Counted from the first letter of the stretch, positions 33,605 to 43,241 are shown. The stretch: DNA of 44,643 nucleotides from an uncultured Dorea sp. (GCA_910584095.1 CAJTYU010000025.1:1-44643), one strand, 5' to 3'. Numbers and translations are program-made. Notes: generated by a model from the letters alone, not told the origin.

Positions 33605-34759
33605 ATGGATATCCACGTTGTATCCCCCGGCGATACTGTTGACAGCATTGCCATGACTTTCGGCACATCCGCCGATTCCATCATCTACGACAATCAGCTG
33701 GTCTACCCCTACGCTCTTGCCGTCGGGCAGGCTCTTCTTATTACCTATCCGGGAGAAATCCCCGCCCCTGCCGAAACCGGCAGTTTCCCAAAGCCTTCCA
33801 TCCAGTCCGGAGGATACGCTTACACCTACATCAGCCCTTGGGTGCTGGATCAGACCTTACCTTTCCTGACCGAGCTATTTGTTTTCTCCTATGGTTTTAC
33901 CCCGGAAGGCACGTTGGTCTTTCCGCCCATGGACGACCAATGGATAATCCAAGCAGCTCAAAATATGAATGCCCGCCCGATCCTTACCCTTACTCCCTTC
34001 GACAGTTCCGGCCGGTTCAATAATAATCTGATCACCTCCGTCATACAGAACGAAGCATACAAACAGAACTTAATCTACCAGCTTTTAGAAACCCTGCAGA
34101 CAAAAAATTTCGCTGGAATAGACATTGATTTTGAATACATTAAAAGCTCTGACCGGGATGCCTTTACCGCATTTATAACAGAACTCACTGAAACAGTCCG
34201 CCCCTATGGCTATACGGTCAGCGTTGCCCTTGCCCCAAAAACCTCAGCAGGCCAGAAGGGCCTTCTGTATGAAGGCAAAGATTACGCCGCTCTAGGCGCT
34301 GCCGCCGACTCTGTCCTGCTTATGACCTATGAATGGGGTTACAAGCAAGGCCCTAACATGGCCGTCGCGCCCCTGAACAAAGTCCGTCAGGTCGTTGAAT
34401 ATGCCGTCGCCGAGATCCCGCCGGAAAAAATCCGCCTTGGGATTCCCAATTACGGTTACGACTGGCCTCTTCCCTATAAGCGGGATGCAACAATAGCCGT
34501 AACCATCGGAAATGTGGAGGCGGTACAGATCGCCGTACAAAACGGCGCGGCGATCCAGTTTGACGAAACGGCGCAGTCCCCCTATTTCCAGTATATGCGT
34601 GAAGGCGTAGATCACGAGGTATGGTTCGAGGATGTGAGAAGTATCTCTGCCAAATGCGGCTTGATCAAAGAATACGGCCTGTCTGGGGCCGGATGGTGGC
34701 AGATCATGCGCTGGTGGAGGGCCGGATGGCTGATATTTTACAATCAGTTCAAATCCTGA
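33605..34759 (+). CDS. LysM-GH18 peptidoglycan hydrolase (YaaH/SleL-like)
   Basis: A 384-residue protein with one LysM repeat at residues 1-48 (IHVVSPGDTVDSIAMTFG to GQALLITYPG) and a glycoside hydrolase family 18 domain from about residue 72. The GH18 catalytic motif is GIDIDFEY, with Glu177 as proton donor. WYF-type substrate residues follow in LMTYEWGYKQGP and IPNYGYDW. Such proteins cut spore cortex peptidoglycan or sit on the spore coat (SleL/YaaH). It has one LysM rather than the usual two and no signal peptide, as in spore proteins. AGGAGACTCCT precedes the ATG. Confidence 0.88.
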   Translation: MDIHVVSPGDTVDSIAMTFGTSADSIIYDNQLVYPYALAVGQALLITYPGEIPAPAETGSFPKPSIQSGGYAYTYISPWVLDQTLPFLTELFVFSYGFTPEGTLVFPPMDDQWIIQAAQNMNARPILTLTPFDSSGRFNNNLITSVIQNEAYKQNLIYQLLETLQTKNFAGIDIDFEYIKSSDRDAFTAFITELTETVRPYGYTVSVALAPKTSAGQKGLLYEGKDYAALGAAADSVLLMTYEWGYKQGPNMAVAPLNKVRQVVEYAVAEIPPEKIRLGIPNYGYDWPLPYKRDATIAVTIGNVEAVQIAVQNGAAIQFDETAQSPYFQYMREGVDHEVWFEDVRSISAKCGLIKEYGLSGAGWWQIMRWWRAGWLIFYNQFKS

Positions 34760-34776
34760 TAAAGTATCCGTTCACA

Positions 34777-34826
34777 ATAAAAGACTCACAGTCCCTTCAT
34801 TGTTCATGAGACTATGAGTCTTTTAT
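34777..34826. terminator. Bidirectional terminator
   Basis: ATAAAAGACTCA-C-AGTC (34777-34793) pairs with GACT-A-TGAGTCTTTTAT (34810-34826), with one mismatch. It separates the convergent GH18 and DNA glycosylase genes. Confidence 0.85.
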
Positions 34827-34838
34827 ATCTCTCTAAAA

Positions 34839-35360
34839 CTAATCTATCATCCCGGACAGCTCGTCTCCCCACACGGACAACAGCCGATCCATCTGATATG
34901 CGGCGTTAGCCGGGCTGGTAGACGGGAGCTTTACGATCTCCCTCCCGGTTCTTTCATAGCTGTACTTCATATACAGTTCATAGGCTTTCGTACCGTTTGC
35001 ATAGATTCCCTGAATCGGCGCTTCTTTAAGAATCCTTTCCAGATCCGCCGGTACCACATTCCTAATGGAACTGTCGCTGGATCCGATGATATCGCATTCT
35101 GCAATCACATCCCAGATGGCAATTCGGTGTTCCAGAAGGAACTTTTTTTTCTCATGGATGGACGACGGTACCTTTTCCCCTCCTGCAATCCCTGCCAACA
35201 GCCTCCAGAAACGGTTTTGGGGATGCCCGTAATAAAACTGCTGTTCTCTAGACTTTACAGAAGGCAGGGTTCCAAGAATCAGAACGCGCGAACGGCCGTC
35301 ATAGACCGGCTCAAAACCATGCCTGATATGCTGATATTCCCCGGCTGTCATCAGTGGCAT
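34839..35360 (-). CDS. DNA-deoxyinosine glycosylase (uracil-DNA glycosylase superfamily)
   Basis: A 173-residue base-excision repair enzyme of the type that removes deaminated adenine (hypoxanthine) from DNA. Motif 1 is ILGTLPSVKSREQQFYYGHPQNRFW (residues 29-53, shown here in blocks GTLPSVKS and YGHPQNRFW), and motif 2 is LPSTSPANA. The start may be the ATG at 35360, within the previous gene, or the ATG at 35351, whose A is shared with the TGA of that gene. Either way it is translationally coupled to the NifX-like gene. Confidence 0.87.
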   Translation of the reverse strand: MPLMTAGEYQHIRHGFEPVYDGRSRVLILGTLPSVKSREQQFYYGHPQNRFWRLLAGIAGGEKVPSSIHEKKKFLLEHRIAIWDVIAECDIIGSSDSSIRNVVPADLERILKEAPIQGIYANGTKAYELYMKYSYERTGREIVKLPSTSPANAAYQMDRLLSVWGDELSGMID

Positions 35361-35761
35361 CCATGCCCGCCGCAGCCATGCCCTTCCTGATGTCCGCCAC
35401 AGTTATGCCCTTCCTGATGATGGTCTCCATGGTGGCTGCATACAGTATCCGGGTCATAGTCCAGAGTCCCCGCAAGAAATTGTTCGACCTTCTCGTCCGC
35501 ATCGCCGGAGCACCCCGGATACAGGTCGATTCCCGCCTCCGCCAAAGCTATGCGCGCGCCTCCGCCAATACCGCCGCAGATCAGCATATCGATCCCGCCG
35601 CCAAGCAGAAAGCCCGCAAGAGCGCCGTGCCCCTGTCCGTTAGTGTCTACGATCTCGGAATCCACAACCTTCTTATCTTCCACATGGTATACCTTGAACT
35701 TCTCCGTATGCCCAAAATGCTGGAACACCTGTCCGTTCTCATAAGTCACTGCAATCTTCAT
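35351..35761 (-). CDS. NifX/NifB-like metal-cofactor protein with His/Cys-rich tail
   Basis: A 136-residue protein with a dinitrogenase iron-molybdenum cofactor-binding type domain in residues 1-98 (MKIAVTYENGQVFQHFGHTE, ICGGIGGGARIALAEAGI). The last 30 or so residues are very rich in His, Gly and Cys (HHGDHHQEGHNCGGHQEGH and so on), like a metal-storage tail. No nitrogenase genes are in the window, so a general role in iron-sulfur or metal handling is more likely. It overlaps the DNA glycosylase gene. Confidence 0.85.
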   Translation of the reverse strand: MKIAVTYENGQVFQHFGHTEKFKVYHVEDKKVVDSEIVDTNGQGHGALAGFLLGGGIDMLICGGIGGGARIALAEAGIDLYPGCSGDADEKVEQFLAGTLDYDPDTVCSHHGDHHQEGHNCGGHQEGHGCGGHGCH

Positions 35762-35860
35762 CTGAATCTCCTCTCTTTCTCCATCATCTTACTATCTTTC
35801 ACACAGGAATCGGCCGCCGCTAATCCGCCCTTGCCGTTCCTATACATAGTATAGCACAAA

Positions 35861-35900
35861 AAGAATGACCTTCGTAGACCCTTTACGAAAGTCATTCCTT
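35861..35900 (-). terminator. degV terminator
   Basis: AAGAATGAC-C-TTCGTA (35861-35876) pairs with TACGAA-A-GTCATTCCTT (35884-35900), with one mismatch. It follows the DegV stop codon on the minus strand. Confidence 0.8.
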
Positions 35901-35923
35901 GGCCGCAAAAAGCAGCCGCGGGG

Positions 35924-36781
35924 CTATTTTGCAAAACCTACAATCCCAAACGCCCCCGGCCCGCCGTGGCAAGTGATCACACCCCCGGTCCGCACCCAGG
36001 TCAGCTTTTTTACTCCTGTTTCATAAGCAGCTTTTTCCGCCGCCCTTTTCGTCTCCTCCGAAAGTCCGGGCGCCCAGATCAAGTAGATCTCATCCATAGA
36101 CAATTTCTGTGCCGTAATATATTCTTTCACCAGCTTCGGCACGATCTTGCTCATATTCCCACGATATTTCTTTGTAGCCTGAAGATAACCGTCCAAGATT
36201 TCAATACACGGATGCAGCTTTAATAGGCTTCCGGCAAGCGCCGCAGCGTTGCTGACCCTTCCTCCAGCCCGCAAAAATTCCAGCGTATCCGGGACAAAGC
36301 ACATCTTAACTCTTTTAGACAGCCGGACCGCTTCTTCTGCCGCTTCTTTTGACGTCCACTCCGGATGCTCTTTCAACAACTCCGCCATTTTAACAACTAC
36401 CGCATACTGTCCTGCCGACACCTGTTTCGTATCCACACAGGTCACGCCCTCCACATGCCCGGTATCCACCGCAATCTTCGCGCTCTGATAAGAACAGGTC
36501 GTTACTGCTGAATAAGCAAGATACAGAATCTGGCTATCCGGATATTTTTCCCGGATTTCCCCGAATATCTTCGTAAAATCCTCTGGCACGCAGCCGCTGG
36601 TCTTCGGCAGAGTCCCGGTACGCTCATAGAACCCATATATATCCTCTGCCGGAAACGTACCGTCGTCCTTCGTCTCGCTGCCGAACGATACGTGCATCGG
36701 CACCAGTTCGATCTCATGCTCCTTTGCTATTTCTTTTGTAATATCCGAACCCGTCTCCGCCAAAATCACTATTTTATCCAT
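35924..36781 (-). CDS. DegV-family fatty-acid-binding protein
   Basis: A 285-residue DegV protein. These bind a fatty acid and often act as FakB partners of the fatty-acid kinase FakA. Family features are ILAETGSDITKE at the start, the PKTSGCVPEDF block whose Thr-Ser contacts the carboxylate, and AGGRVSNAAAL. I start at the ATG at 36781, which has GGAGGAGAAT just upstream; the ATG at 36808 precedes that site. No fakA is nearby. A strong hairpin of CCGGCCT/AGGCCGG arms (about 36815-36861) lies in its upstream region. Confidence 0.88.
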   Translation of the reverse strand: MDKIVILAETGSDITKEIAKEHEIELVPMHVSFGSETKDDGTFPAEDIYGFYERTGTLPKTSGCVPEDFTKIFGEIREKYPDSQILYLAYSAVTTCSYQSAKIAVDTGHVEGVTCVDTKQVSAGQYAVVVKMAELLKEHPEWTSKEAAEEAVRLSKRVKMCFVPDTLEFLRAGGRVSNAAALAGSLLKLHPCIEILDGYLQATKKYRGNMSKIVPKLVKEYITAQKLSMDEIYLIWAPGLSEETKRAAEKAAYETGVKKLTWVRTGGVITCHGGPGAFGIVGFAK

Positions 36782-36917
36782 ATTCTCCTCCATTTTGCTA
36801 CAGTTCACGATGGCCCCGGCCTACCCGGAAAGCTTCTGCATAGGAAGCAGAGCAGGCCGGATCCATTATAAACTAACACTCTATTTTCAACATGTAGTTT
36901 TTATTACGACTTGTTAA

Positions 36918-36970
36918 TTGTACCTTTTTTTATTTTATGATACAATTTACAAAGGGATGCAAAGTGTAAA
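36918..36970 (+). promoter_or_regulatory. Promoter and candidate operator of the TetR gene at 36992
   Basis: TTGTAC (36918-36923) is 17 nt from TACAAT (36941-36946). Just downstream the inverted repeat TTTACA (36946-36951, sharing the last T of the -10) and TGTAAA (36965-36970) could be the operator for self-repression. Confidence 0.55.
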
Positions 36971-36991
36971 TATTTTCTGGAGGAAATCAAC

Positions 36992-37531
36992 ATGCGGAAA
37001 TTAATCAATAAAAAGTTCACCAAAAGAAACCGGTTTACCAGACAGTGTATCGGCGAAGCGATTCTGGCGCTGACTCGCCAGAAAGACTTTGAATCCATCA
37101 CGATTTCAGACATTGTGAAAAAGGCCGGCGTATCGCGCATGACCTTCTACCATTATTTTCATGACAAAACGGACGCTCTGAATAATTATCTCCATGAAGT
37201 AATCAACGGATACCGGGAGGAATGTCCGAAAAACCTTACCTTTGCCATGCTCCGCAAAGAAGACCGTATCCGCCATGCGCTGTGCTATTTTGACCGTTAC
37301 GCCTTCCTCTTTATTACATTAGAAAAAGCCCGCCTGTACTATCTGATGATTGATGCCATCAACGAGTACGCCGAACTTTACGTAGCCCCCTCCTATCCCG
37401 GTTCCGTCTATGATCTATACTATTATGCAGGAGCTTTATTAAATGTATTTCTTTACTGGGAGAAAAATGGGAAGGAAGAAACAATCAATGATATTGTGCA
37501 GATTCTGGCGCACCGGGTACTTCATTCCTAG
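36992..37531 (+). CDS. TetR-family transcriptional regulator
   Basis: A 179-residue regulator with an N-terminal TetR-type HTH (about residues 14-62: CIGEAILALTRQKDFESITI, SDIVKKAGVSRMTFYHYFHDK). The C-terminal half is helical and resembles the TetR_C_7-type group of small Firmicutes regulators. The target and ligand are unknown. A CTGGAGGAAATCAAC ribosome binding site precedes the ATG. A convergent small gene ends 22 nt after its stop. Confidence 0.87.
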   Translation: MRKLINKKFTKRNRFTRQCIGEAILALTRQKDFESITISDIVKKAGVSRMTFYHYFHDKTDALNNYLHEVINGYREECPKNLTFAMLRKEDRIRHALCYFDRYAFLFITLEKARLYYLMIDAINEYAELYVAPSYPGSVYDLYYYAGALLNVFLYWEKNGKEETINDIVQILAHRVLHS

Positions 37532-37553
37532 CGCGCTGATCACTTGTACCGTA

Positions 37554-37784
37554 TCAGATTTCTCCTTCATACTCTACTCGCTCCATATCGTCCCCAACAT
37601 GGCGCCGTTCGGTCTGTTGGATTACTTCTCCATGGCCGGAAAGCGCCGCAAACGGCGCGAACTGGGCGGCTCTGTCCTTTAACGGCATCTGAGGATGCTT
37701 TTTCGACACCGGATGAGGCAGATTGATTATATCCTGATACTTTCCGATATCCGGCCCCGTCCTTTTTTGCTCTTTTTCATTCAT
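37554..37784 (-). CDS. Small YolD-like protein associated with Y-family polymerase
   Basis: A 76-residue protein with DIINLPHPVSKKHPQMPLKDRAAQFAPFAALSGH in the middle (residues 19-52), a block found in small proteins next to Y-family polymerase genes in many Clostridia. Its role is not known. It starts 85 nt after the polymerase gene with GGAGGATGGCAA before the ATG, so the two probably form one transcript and may act together in translesion synthesis. Confidence 0.75.
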   Translation of the reverse strand: MNEKEQKRTGPDIGKYQDIINLPHPVSKKHPQMPLKDRAAQFAPFAALSGHGEVIQQTERRHVGDDMERVEYEGEI

Positions 37785-37869
37785 TTGCCATCCTCCTATT
37801 CTATCCTTTTTCTACTCTGCGGTCCTTTCTTATTTAAGAAAACCCTCTCCCTGAAAAAAAGGCTGCGAT

Positions 37870-39396
37870 TCATGCCTTATGCCCGCCAATCTGATTATTC
37901 CGCTCCCTTGCCGTCGCCCCTTCTTCCAGATTCATTCCCTTCAAGATTGCATTTTTCCCGTACTTCTTCTTAATTTCCAGCATAGTCTTCTGAAGCCTGC
38001 GCTCCTTTTCAAATGCCTCTTTCTCTTCATCCTTCTCTTTATTCAGCTTGTCGTAATCAGTAAAAAGGGTCAGCTGTTCATAAGTTTCTTCCTCCCCCGC
38101 CTTCGTTTCCTCCATGATATGATTCACCGTCACAGCAATCCGCCGGACCAAAAGCCTTTTATCCGTAATCCGGCTGTATAAATCCATAACCGCATCGGTA
38201 ATGACCCTCGTAGAAGCCGTTCTCCTTCCCAGATTCACCGTCCCGTGGGCATGCTTCGGAACTCTCCTCCCATAGTAGTCTGTAGTCACCGCTCCCTTAT
38301 AAGCTTTCCGGATATCCGGATCCTCCAGACTGCTCCGGTCATATCCTACCGTCAATATCACCTGATCCGTTACCAGCCCCTTATCCACCAGCTCCAGCGC
38401 CACCTGTTCCGTCATTTCCTTTACCACCAGCCCGGCCTTCCTGAAATCATATGCGCTCTGCAGCACCTGCCCGGAGCCCATACTGCTGTTTTCCGGTTTA
38501 TAGGCCTTGATGTCCTCCATTCTGCAAGGTTCCCAGCCCCATGCATGATCAATCAAAAGTTCTGCATTTATTCCAAACATCTTATAGAGCAGATCTTCAT
38601 TGTAATAGTCGTCCGCCCCTCCCAGCGAACAACAGGCAATATCTCCCATCGTATAGATTCCCTGCTCTTCCAGCTTTCTGGCATAGCCTCTTCCCACCCG
38701 CCAAAAATCCGTCAGCGGTCTGTGGCTCCACAAAAGCCTGCGGTAGCTCATCTCGTCCAGCTTTGCAATCCGCACTCCGAACTTGTCCGGCGGCAGATGC
38801 TTGGCTACGATATCCATAGCAATCTTGGCAAGATACAGATTAGTGCCGATTCCCGCCGTAGAAGTAATACCCGTAGTCTCCAGCACATCCCGCATCATCT
38901 TCGACGCCAGCTCCCTTGCCGTTATCTGGTAGGTATTCAGATAATACGTCGCATCTATAAACACCTCGTCAATGGAATACACATGAATATCCTCCGGCGC
39001 CACATATTTCAGATAAATATCGTAAATACGCCCGCTGTATTCCAGATAGAGCGCCATCCTGGGCGCCGCCGTTACAAAATCCACCTTCAGTACCGGCATA
39101 TATTCCAACTCGATTGCATGGGCAGAAGCCCCTGTGAATTTCTTCCCCGGAGCTTTCTTCTGCCTTTCTGCATTAACTTCCTTTAATCTGCGGTTCACCT
39201 CAAACAGCCTCGGCCTTCCGGGAATCCCATAAGCCTTCAGGGAAGGCGATACCGCAAGGCATATGGTCTTATCCGTACGGCTTATATCCGCCACCACAAG
39301 ATTCGTATTCAACGGATCTAACCCCCGCTCCACACATTCCACAGAGGCATAAAAGGATTTCAGATCAATCGCAATGTACATATGCTCCCGTTCCAT
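37870..39396 (-). CDS. Y-family DNA polymerase (DinB/UmuC-like)
   Basis: A 508-residue translesion polymerase. The catalytic residues are in YIAIDLKSFYASVEC (residues 7-21) and HVYSIDEVFIDAT (about residues 135-147). The palm, finger and little-finger domains are full length. The C-terminal tail after residue 420 is highly charged and ends with basic residues, perhaps with a clamp-binding role. GGAGGTGGTGAAGCG precedes the ATG at 39396. It lies upstream of the small YolD-like gene. No LexA box is evident to me in the short upstream region. Confidence 0.92.
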   Translation of the reverse strand: MEREHMYIAIDLKSFYASVECVERGLDPLNTNLVVADISRTDKTICLAVSPSLKAYGIPGRPRLFEVNRRLKEVNAERQKKAPGKKFTGASAHAIELEYMPVLKVDFVTAAPRMALYLEYSGRIYDIYLKYVAPEDIHVYSIDEVFIDATYYLNTYQITARELASKMMRDVLETTGITSTAGIGTNLYLAKIAMDIVAKHLPPDKFGVRIAKLDEMSYRRLLWSHRPLTDFWRVGRGYARKLEEQGIYTMGDIACCSLGGADDYYNEDLLYKMFGINAELLIDHAWGWEPCRMEDIKAYKPENSSMGSGQVLQSAYDFRKAGLVVKEMTEQVALELVDKGLVTDQVILTVGYDRSSLEDPDIRKAYKGAVTTDYYGRRVPKHAHGTVNLGRRTASTRVITDAVMDLYSRITDKRLLVRRIAVTVNHIMEETKAGEEETYEQLTLFTDYDKLNKEKDEEKEAFEKERRLQKTMLEIKKKYGKNAILKGMNLEEGATARERNNQIGGHKA

Positions 39397-39445
39397 CGCT
39401 TCACCACCTCCCGCCTTCCCAATATATCACAAAAAAATAATCGAA

Positions 39446-40483
39446 TCAATTTTCCCTTGTGAGTTCCTTCCACCTCCCGTCGTCTTGCATATAACCATAC
39501 GTCTCCTCATCCCGGAAGCACTCCATAAGCTTCTGTTTCATCTGTTTTAGAAATTCTCCGCTTATCTCGTTAAATTTCATGTGTTCATAAAGCGGCGACT
39601 TATTATAATCGCTAAGTCCGTCTACCGACGCAAGCAATTTCTCCATTATCTCAATAGTCGCATCCGCGTTCTTTTCCATAGATGCCAGCTCAAGCCGCGA
39701 GATATTTTCCCGATACTCTCCCATATCAAAAACTCTGGCAAGCTCCCCTTGTTTCTCCGCAAGCATATGCGCCTTATCCATATTCCCATCCTCTGCCGCA
39801 AGCATGCAAATACTGGAAAATATCAAGAAATCCATCTGATAATTTGAAAAAAGCAATTCCTCATAAACCTGATAGGCTTCCTTTCGTCTTCCCGTTTTGC
39901 TATAAATCAACGCCTGCTTCCTCTTTTTTTCCGGATACTGATCCGAAAAATACGCCAAATACTCCTCCGCTTTTTCATACTGTCCTTTTCTCTCATAAAA
40001 TCCGAACAGAGAATCTGCCGCCCTTGTGCGGATTTTCTCATCTTTGCTTTCCAGCGCCCTGCAATACCACTGATTAATCATTTCATCATACTTCCCGCCA
40101 TTCTCTATTTCCCTGCCAAGGCGGTTCACATCCAGAACCAATGCAAGCTGCCATAAGAGCTGCTCACTGTTCGGATAAAGCTCCAGCTTCTCCTTCGCCC
40201 ACTGAAAAACTTCTTCATAGGTTCTCTCCTTCAATATAGCATTCAGTTCTTTGATGATGTCCCCTATTTCATCGTTTGTCAGTTCCTTATGGAAAGAGAG
40301 CAGTTCATCTACCGTAATCCCCAGCAGCCTTGCGATTGGTGTAAGCAGCGTAATATCGGGAAAGGATACTTCGTTTTCCCATTTGTTTACCGCCGGCGCC
40401 GTTACTCCCAGACGATTAGCCATCTCCTCCTGCGTCATATTCTTATCCTTCCGATACTTTCGAATTACCTGCCCAATCTGCAT
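39446..40483 (-). CDS. HTH regulator with TPR-like repeats
   Basis: A 345-residue protein with an N-terminal Cro/CI-type helix-turn-helix (residues 1-60: QIGQVIRKYRKDKNMTQEEM, LGVTAPAVNKWENEVSFPD). The remaining part is all helical and looks like tetratricopeptide repeats (AEEYLAYFSDQYPEKKRK, RRKEAYQVYEELL). Such proteins are often controlled by small peptides, but no peptide gene is evident next to it. The start at 40483 is chosen because AAGGAGG lies 8 nt upstream; longer readings include untypical residues. Confidence 0.85.
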   Translation of the reverse strand: MQIGQVIRKYRKDKNMTQEEMANRLGVTAPAVNKWENEVSFPDITLLTPIARLLGITVDELLSFHKELTNDEIGDIIKELNAILKERTYEEVFQWAKEKLELYPNSEQLLWQLALVLDVNRLGREIENGGKYDEMINQWYCRALESKDEKIRTRAADSLFGFYERKGQYEKAEEYLAYFSDQYPEKKRKQALIYSKTGRRKEAYQVYEELLFSNYQMDFLIFSSICMLAAEDGNMDKAHMLAEKQGELARVFDMGEYRENISRLELASMEKNADATIEIMEKLLASVDGLSDYNKSPLYEHMKFNEISGEFLKQMKQKLMECFRDEETYGYMQDDGRWKELTREN

Positions 40484-40628
40484 ATACATAACCTCCTTGA
40501 TCCGCCGCATGCATGCTGTCCGCCAAAAATAAACATATCCCGCATCCATGTCGCCCTCTGCTGATTCAAGCATATCAGACAGTCCGCATTTTTACAATTG
40601 AGGAAAGGTTAAGCAATAGTCAATAAAA

Positions 40629-43241
40629 TTAACCGGCAGTCATGATTGCCCGATATTTCTCTGCTGCAAGCAAAAGAATGAAAAACAGCAGTCCAATACA
40701 CGCCGCGGCCTTTCCCAAAGCCAGCCCCGGCGCATGATAAATTATCTCTATCTTATGCTCTCCTTTTTTAATCGAACATCCAAGAAACGCTTTATTCACC
40801 CTTTCCGGCTTTGTTCTCTTTCCGTCTACAAAGATTTCAAACCCATCGTCATAAGGAATAGAGGTAATAAAATACCCGGTATTTTGAACCTGCATTTTCC
40901 CTGAGATAAGATTTCCTTTTGTCTCGTCCCAATTCACCTCAAAGGGCGATTGGTACAATCTTTCCTCCGGCTTCCCGCCATCTTCCAAGAGACTCTCATC
41001 TCCCAAGAAACACTCCATATCTAGAATTTCATAGTCCCCTTTTCCAAAATCAAGGGAAATCTCCAACGCTCCCGCTTCTAAAGGAACCGCATACGTAAAA
41101 ATCGTATTTCCATTATAATAGACATGGTTTGCCGCGCTAAGCTTATTGCGTGTTCCGTTCAGCCATATTGCTGCATCCTTATTTCTGCGGTTGTTTTCCA
41201 ACCGAAACCGCAAAAACAACACACTCCCCTTTTCTGTCCCAAAAACCATCGTCCCATCTGGAACATCAATTTTACATATCACGCGCCCCTTTTTCTCTGC
41301 CTGAATATGATAAGAACCTCCTCCCGTCCGCTCAATCGCCAAGCCCTCCCGGTTCGTTTCCGGTATAGATACTTCTGCCGAAACTATCTCTGACTCCAGC
41401 TCCTTTTTCCACGAAGCGCCCCGTTTCCGGCTGTCTGTTACTACTGCATATTCCATCAGCGCCGTCTGGTTGAAAGGAAAGTCCAGACTGTCATATTCCT
41501 GTTCGCCAACCACTTTATCCGACGCATAGGCGATAGGCGCCGTATTACTACTTTTATATACAACATATTCTCCCTCCGTCAGATATCGTTTATACCCGGC
41601 AGACGCCATTTCGTTCTCATGTTCAGCATCTCCTATCACGTATTTTACGCCCATCAGCTTCTGATACAGCGGATTATCTGACGCCGTCTGCATCAAATTA
41701 TTACGGAAGGACTTTTCCACTCCAAATATATTCTCTCTAAAACTCTGATACTCTGCGTTATAAGCGGAAGAATACAGCGAGGAAATCCACTGTCTATTAT
41801 TCCAGATACGGTTCAGATCCGCCGATTTTTCTTCTTCATCCCCCGCCTGCTCCAGCCGATAGAATCCCTCCTCCTCTTCCAGAGTCCGGCCGATCAATTC
41901 TCCGATTCTGATATCTGTTACCTTGGCGTATGTCTGTTTATCCAGCAGTTCTTCTGTATCTCCGCTGAAGAAGCCGTAGTCTTTTCCACCTAAAACTAAA
42001 CACAAAATCGGCGGAATCGTCAGCAGCAGAAGCCTCCCCCGCCGCCGGTATATACAAAGACACACAAATAACAAACCGCTCTCTATCAAAAGCAGATACC
42101 ATTTTGACGACTCTCCAGAAAACTCCCTGCCGTAAAAATGTCCTGCAGATAACCACGCAATGGTAAGAAAATAAGCCGCAATATTTACCGCAAAAGGTAT
42201 TTCCTTAAGCCTCTGCTTTTCCAGATACACCGCTGTCAGATAGCAGAGCAAAGGCAGAAATGGAATCAATGCCTTTCCGCGCACATACAATCCCCCATTT
42301 AAAAGCCAGCAAAAAACAGGCAGAATAAAAATAATGAGACATCCTCCATGCAGCAGTCTTTCACTCCATTTCCGATAGAATACTCCTGTAATCAATATCG
42401 TTATAATCCCGGTTGTAAGCCCGATTCCATATACGCCGTGGACCAGACTCTCCAGCGGAAATCTTGGCAAAAGAAGTTCCCATATATCAATACCGGCGCT
42501 TCCTTCCCGTTTCCCAAATATTGCACAGGCCGTCGGCGCCAGAAGAAAGCCGCTCATGAAAATTGCCGTAATCATCGGCAGCAAAAATGCGGCGCCATCC
42601 TTTCGCTCTATATACCGGCTAAGCCCGTACAGCGCCAATACCAGCATACCGCCGATGCTGAAATAAAAGCTGGTTAAAATCATCAGGAAAACGCTGACCA
42701 TATACAGACCAGATCTTCCCTTTTCAAAATATTGGTCCTCCCCCACAAGAGCCATAATAAGAAACGGCATATAATTGATAAACATAACCTGATGGCAGGA
42801 TTGAAAAATAACCGGCCCGGCAAAAAGAAACAGCGCCGATACCGGCAGGCTGATTTCCCGCGAAAATCCCCTTCTGCCTAACCAATAATAAAGCAGGCCC
42901 GCAGACGCGAAAATCCCCGCGACGCTAACAGCCATCAGATAATCGCCCATTTTCACAAAGGGAAGCAGGTAAGATAATAAAAATATGGGACTGTATAGTC
43001 CATAATATGAAAAATGATATATATTCTGCCCGCCGCCAAGATTTCCCGCAAATTCCGGAAACAGCTTTCCGGTCTCATAAAACTGCTGCCGGAAATAATC
43101 CGGAAGTACGCTGTGCTGGCTGAGCCAGTCCACCTTAACGCCAAATACTCCTTCTTTTCCGGTACAGCACCAACAGCCGATCACTGTCAGCACACCCAGA
43201 AATACATACGGCATAAGTTTCGGCACACGGATTTTCCTCAT
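40629..43241 (-). CDS. YfhO-like membrane glycosyltransferase
   Basis: An 870-residue membrane protein of the YfhO family with about 12 helices in the first half and a large extracellular part (from about residue 430). The last helix is near the C-terminus (LALGKAAACIGLLFFILLLA). In Bacillus and Listeria YfhO-type proteins transfer a lipid-linked sugar, made by a CsbB/GtrB-type enzyme, to lipoteichoic acid. The gene overlaps a CsbB-like gene by ATGA, which supports this. The sugar and acceptor here are unknown. Confidence 0.85.
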   Translation of the reverse strand: MRKIRVPKLMPYVFLGVLTVIGCWCCTGKEGVFGVKVDWLSQHSVLPDYFRQQFYETGKLFPEFAGNLGGGQNIYHFSYYGLYSPIFLLSYLLPFVKMGDYLMAVSVAGIFASAGLLYYWLGRRGFSREISLPVSALFLFAGPVIFQSCHQVMFINYMPFLIMALVGEDQYFEKGRSGLYMVSVFLMILTSFYFSIGGMLVLALYGLSRYIERKDGAAFLLPMITAIFMSGFLLAPTACAIFGKREGSAGIDIWELLLPRFPLESLVHGVYGIGLTTGIITILITGVFYRKWSERLLHGGCLIIFILPVFCWLLNGGLYVRGKALIPFLPLLCYLTAVYLEKQRLKEIPFAVNIAAYFLTIAWLSAGHFYGREFSGESSKWYLLLIESGLLFVCLCIYRRRGRLLLLTIPPILCLVLGGKDYGFFSGDTEELLDKQTYAKVTDIRIGELIGRTLEEEEGFYRLEQAGDEEEKSADLNRIWNNRQWISSLYSSAYNAEYQSFRENIFGVEKSFRNNLMQTASDNPLYQKLMGVKYVIGDAEHENEMASAGYKRYLTEGEYVVYKSSNTAPIAYASDKVVGEQEYDSLDFPFNQTALMEYAVVTDSRKRGASWKKELESEIVSAEVSIPETNREGLAIERTGGGSYHIQAEKKGRVICKIDVPDGTMVFGTEKGSVLFLRFRLENNRRNKDAAIWLNGTRNKLSAANHVYYNGNTIFTYAVPLEAGALEISLDFGKGDYEILDMECFLGDESLLEDGGKPEERLYQSPFEVNWDETKGNLISGKMQVQNTGYFITSIPYDDGFEIFVDGKRTKPERVNKAFLGCSIKKGEHKIEIIYHAPGLALGKAAACIGLLFFILLLAAEKYRAIMTAG

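Noticed and set aside
38245..39186. A 313-codon open frame antisense to the Y-family polymerase
   Set aside because: It is a shadow of a clearly conserved gene, and its translation shows no recognisable motif.
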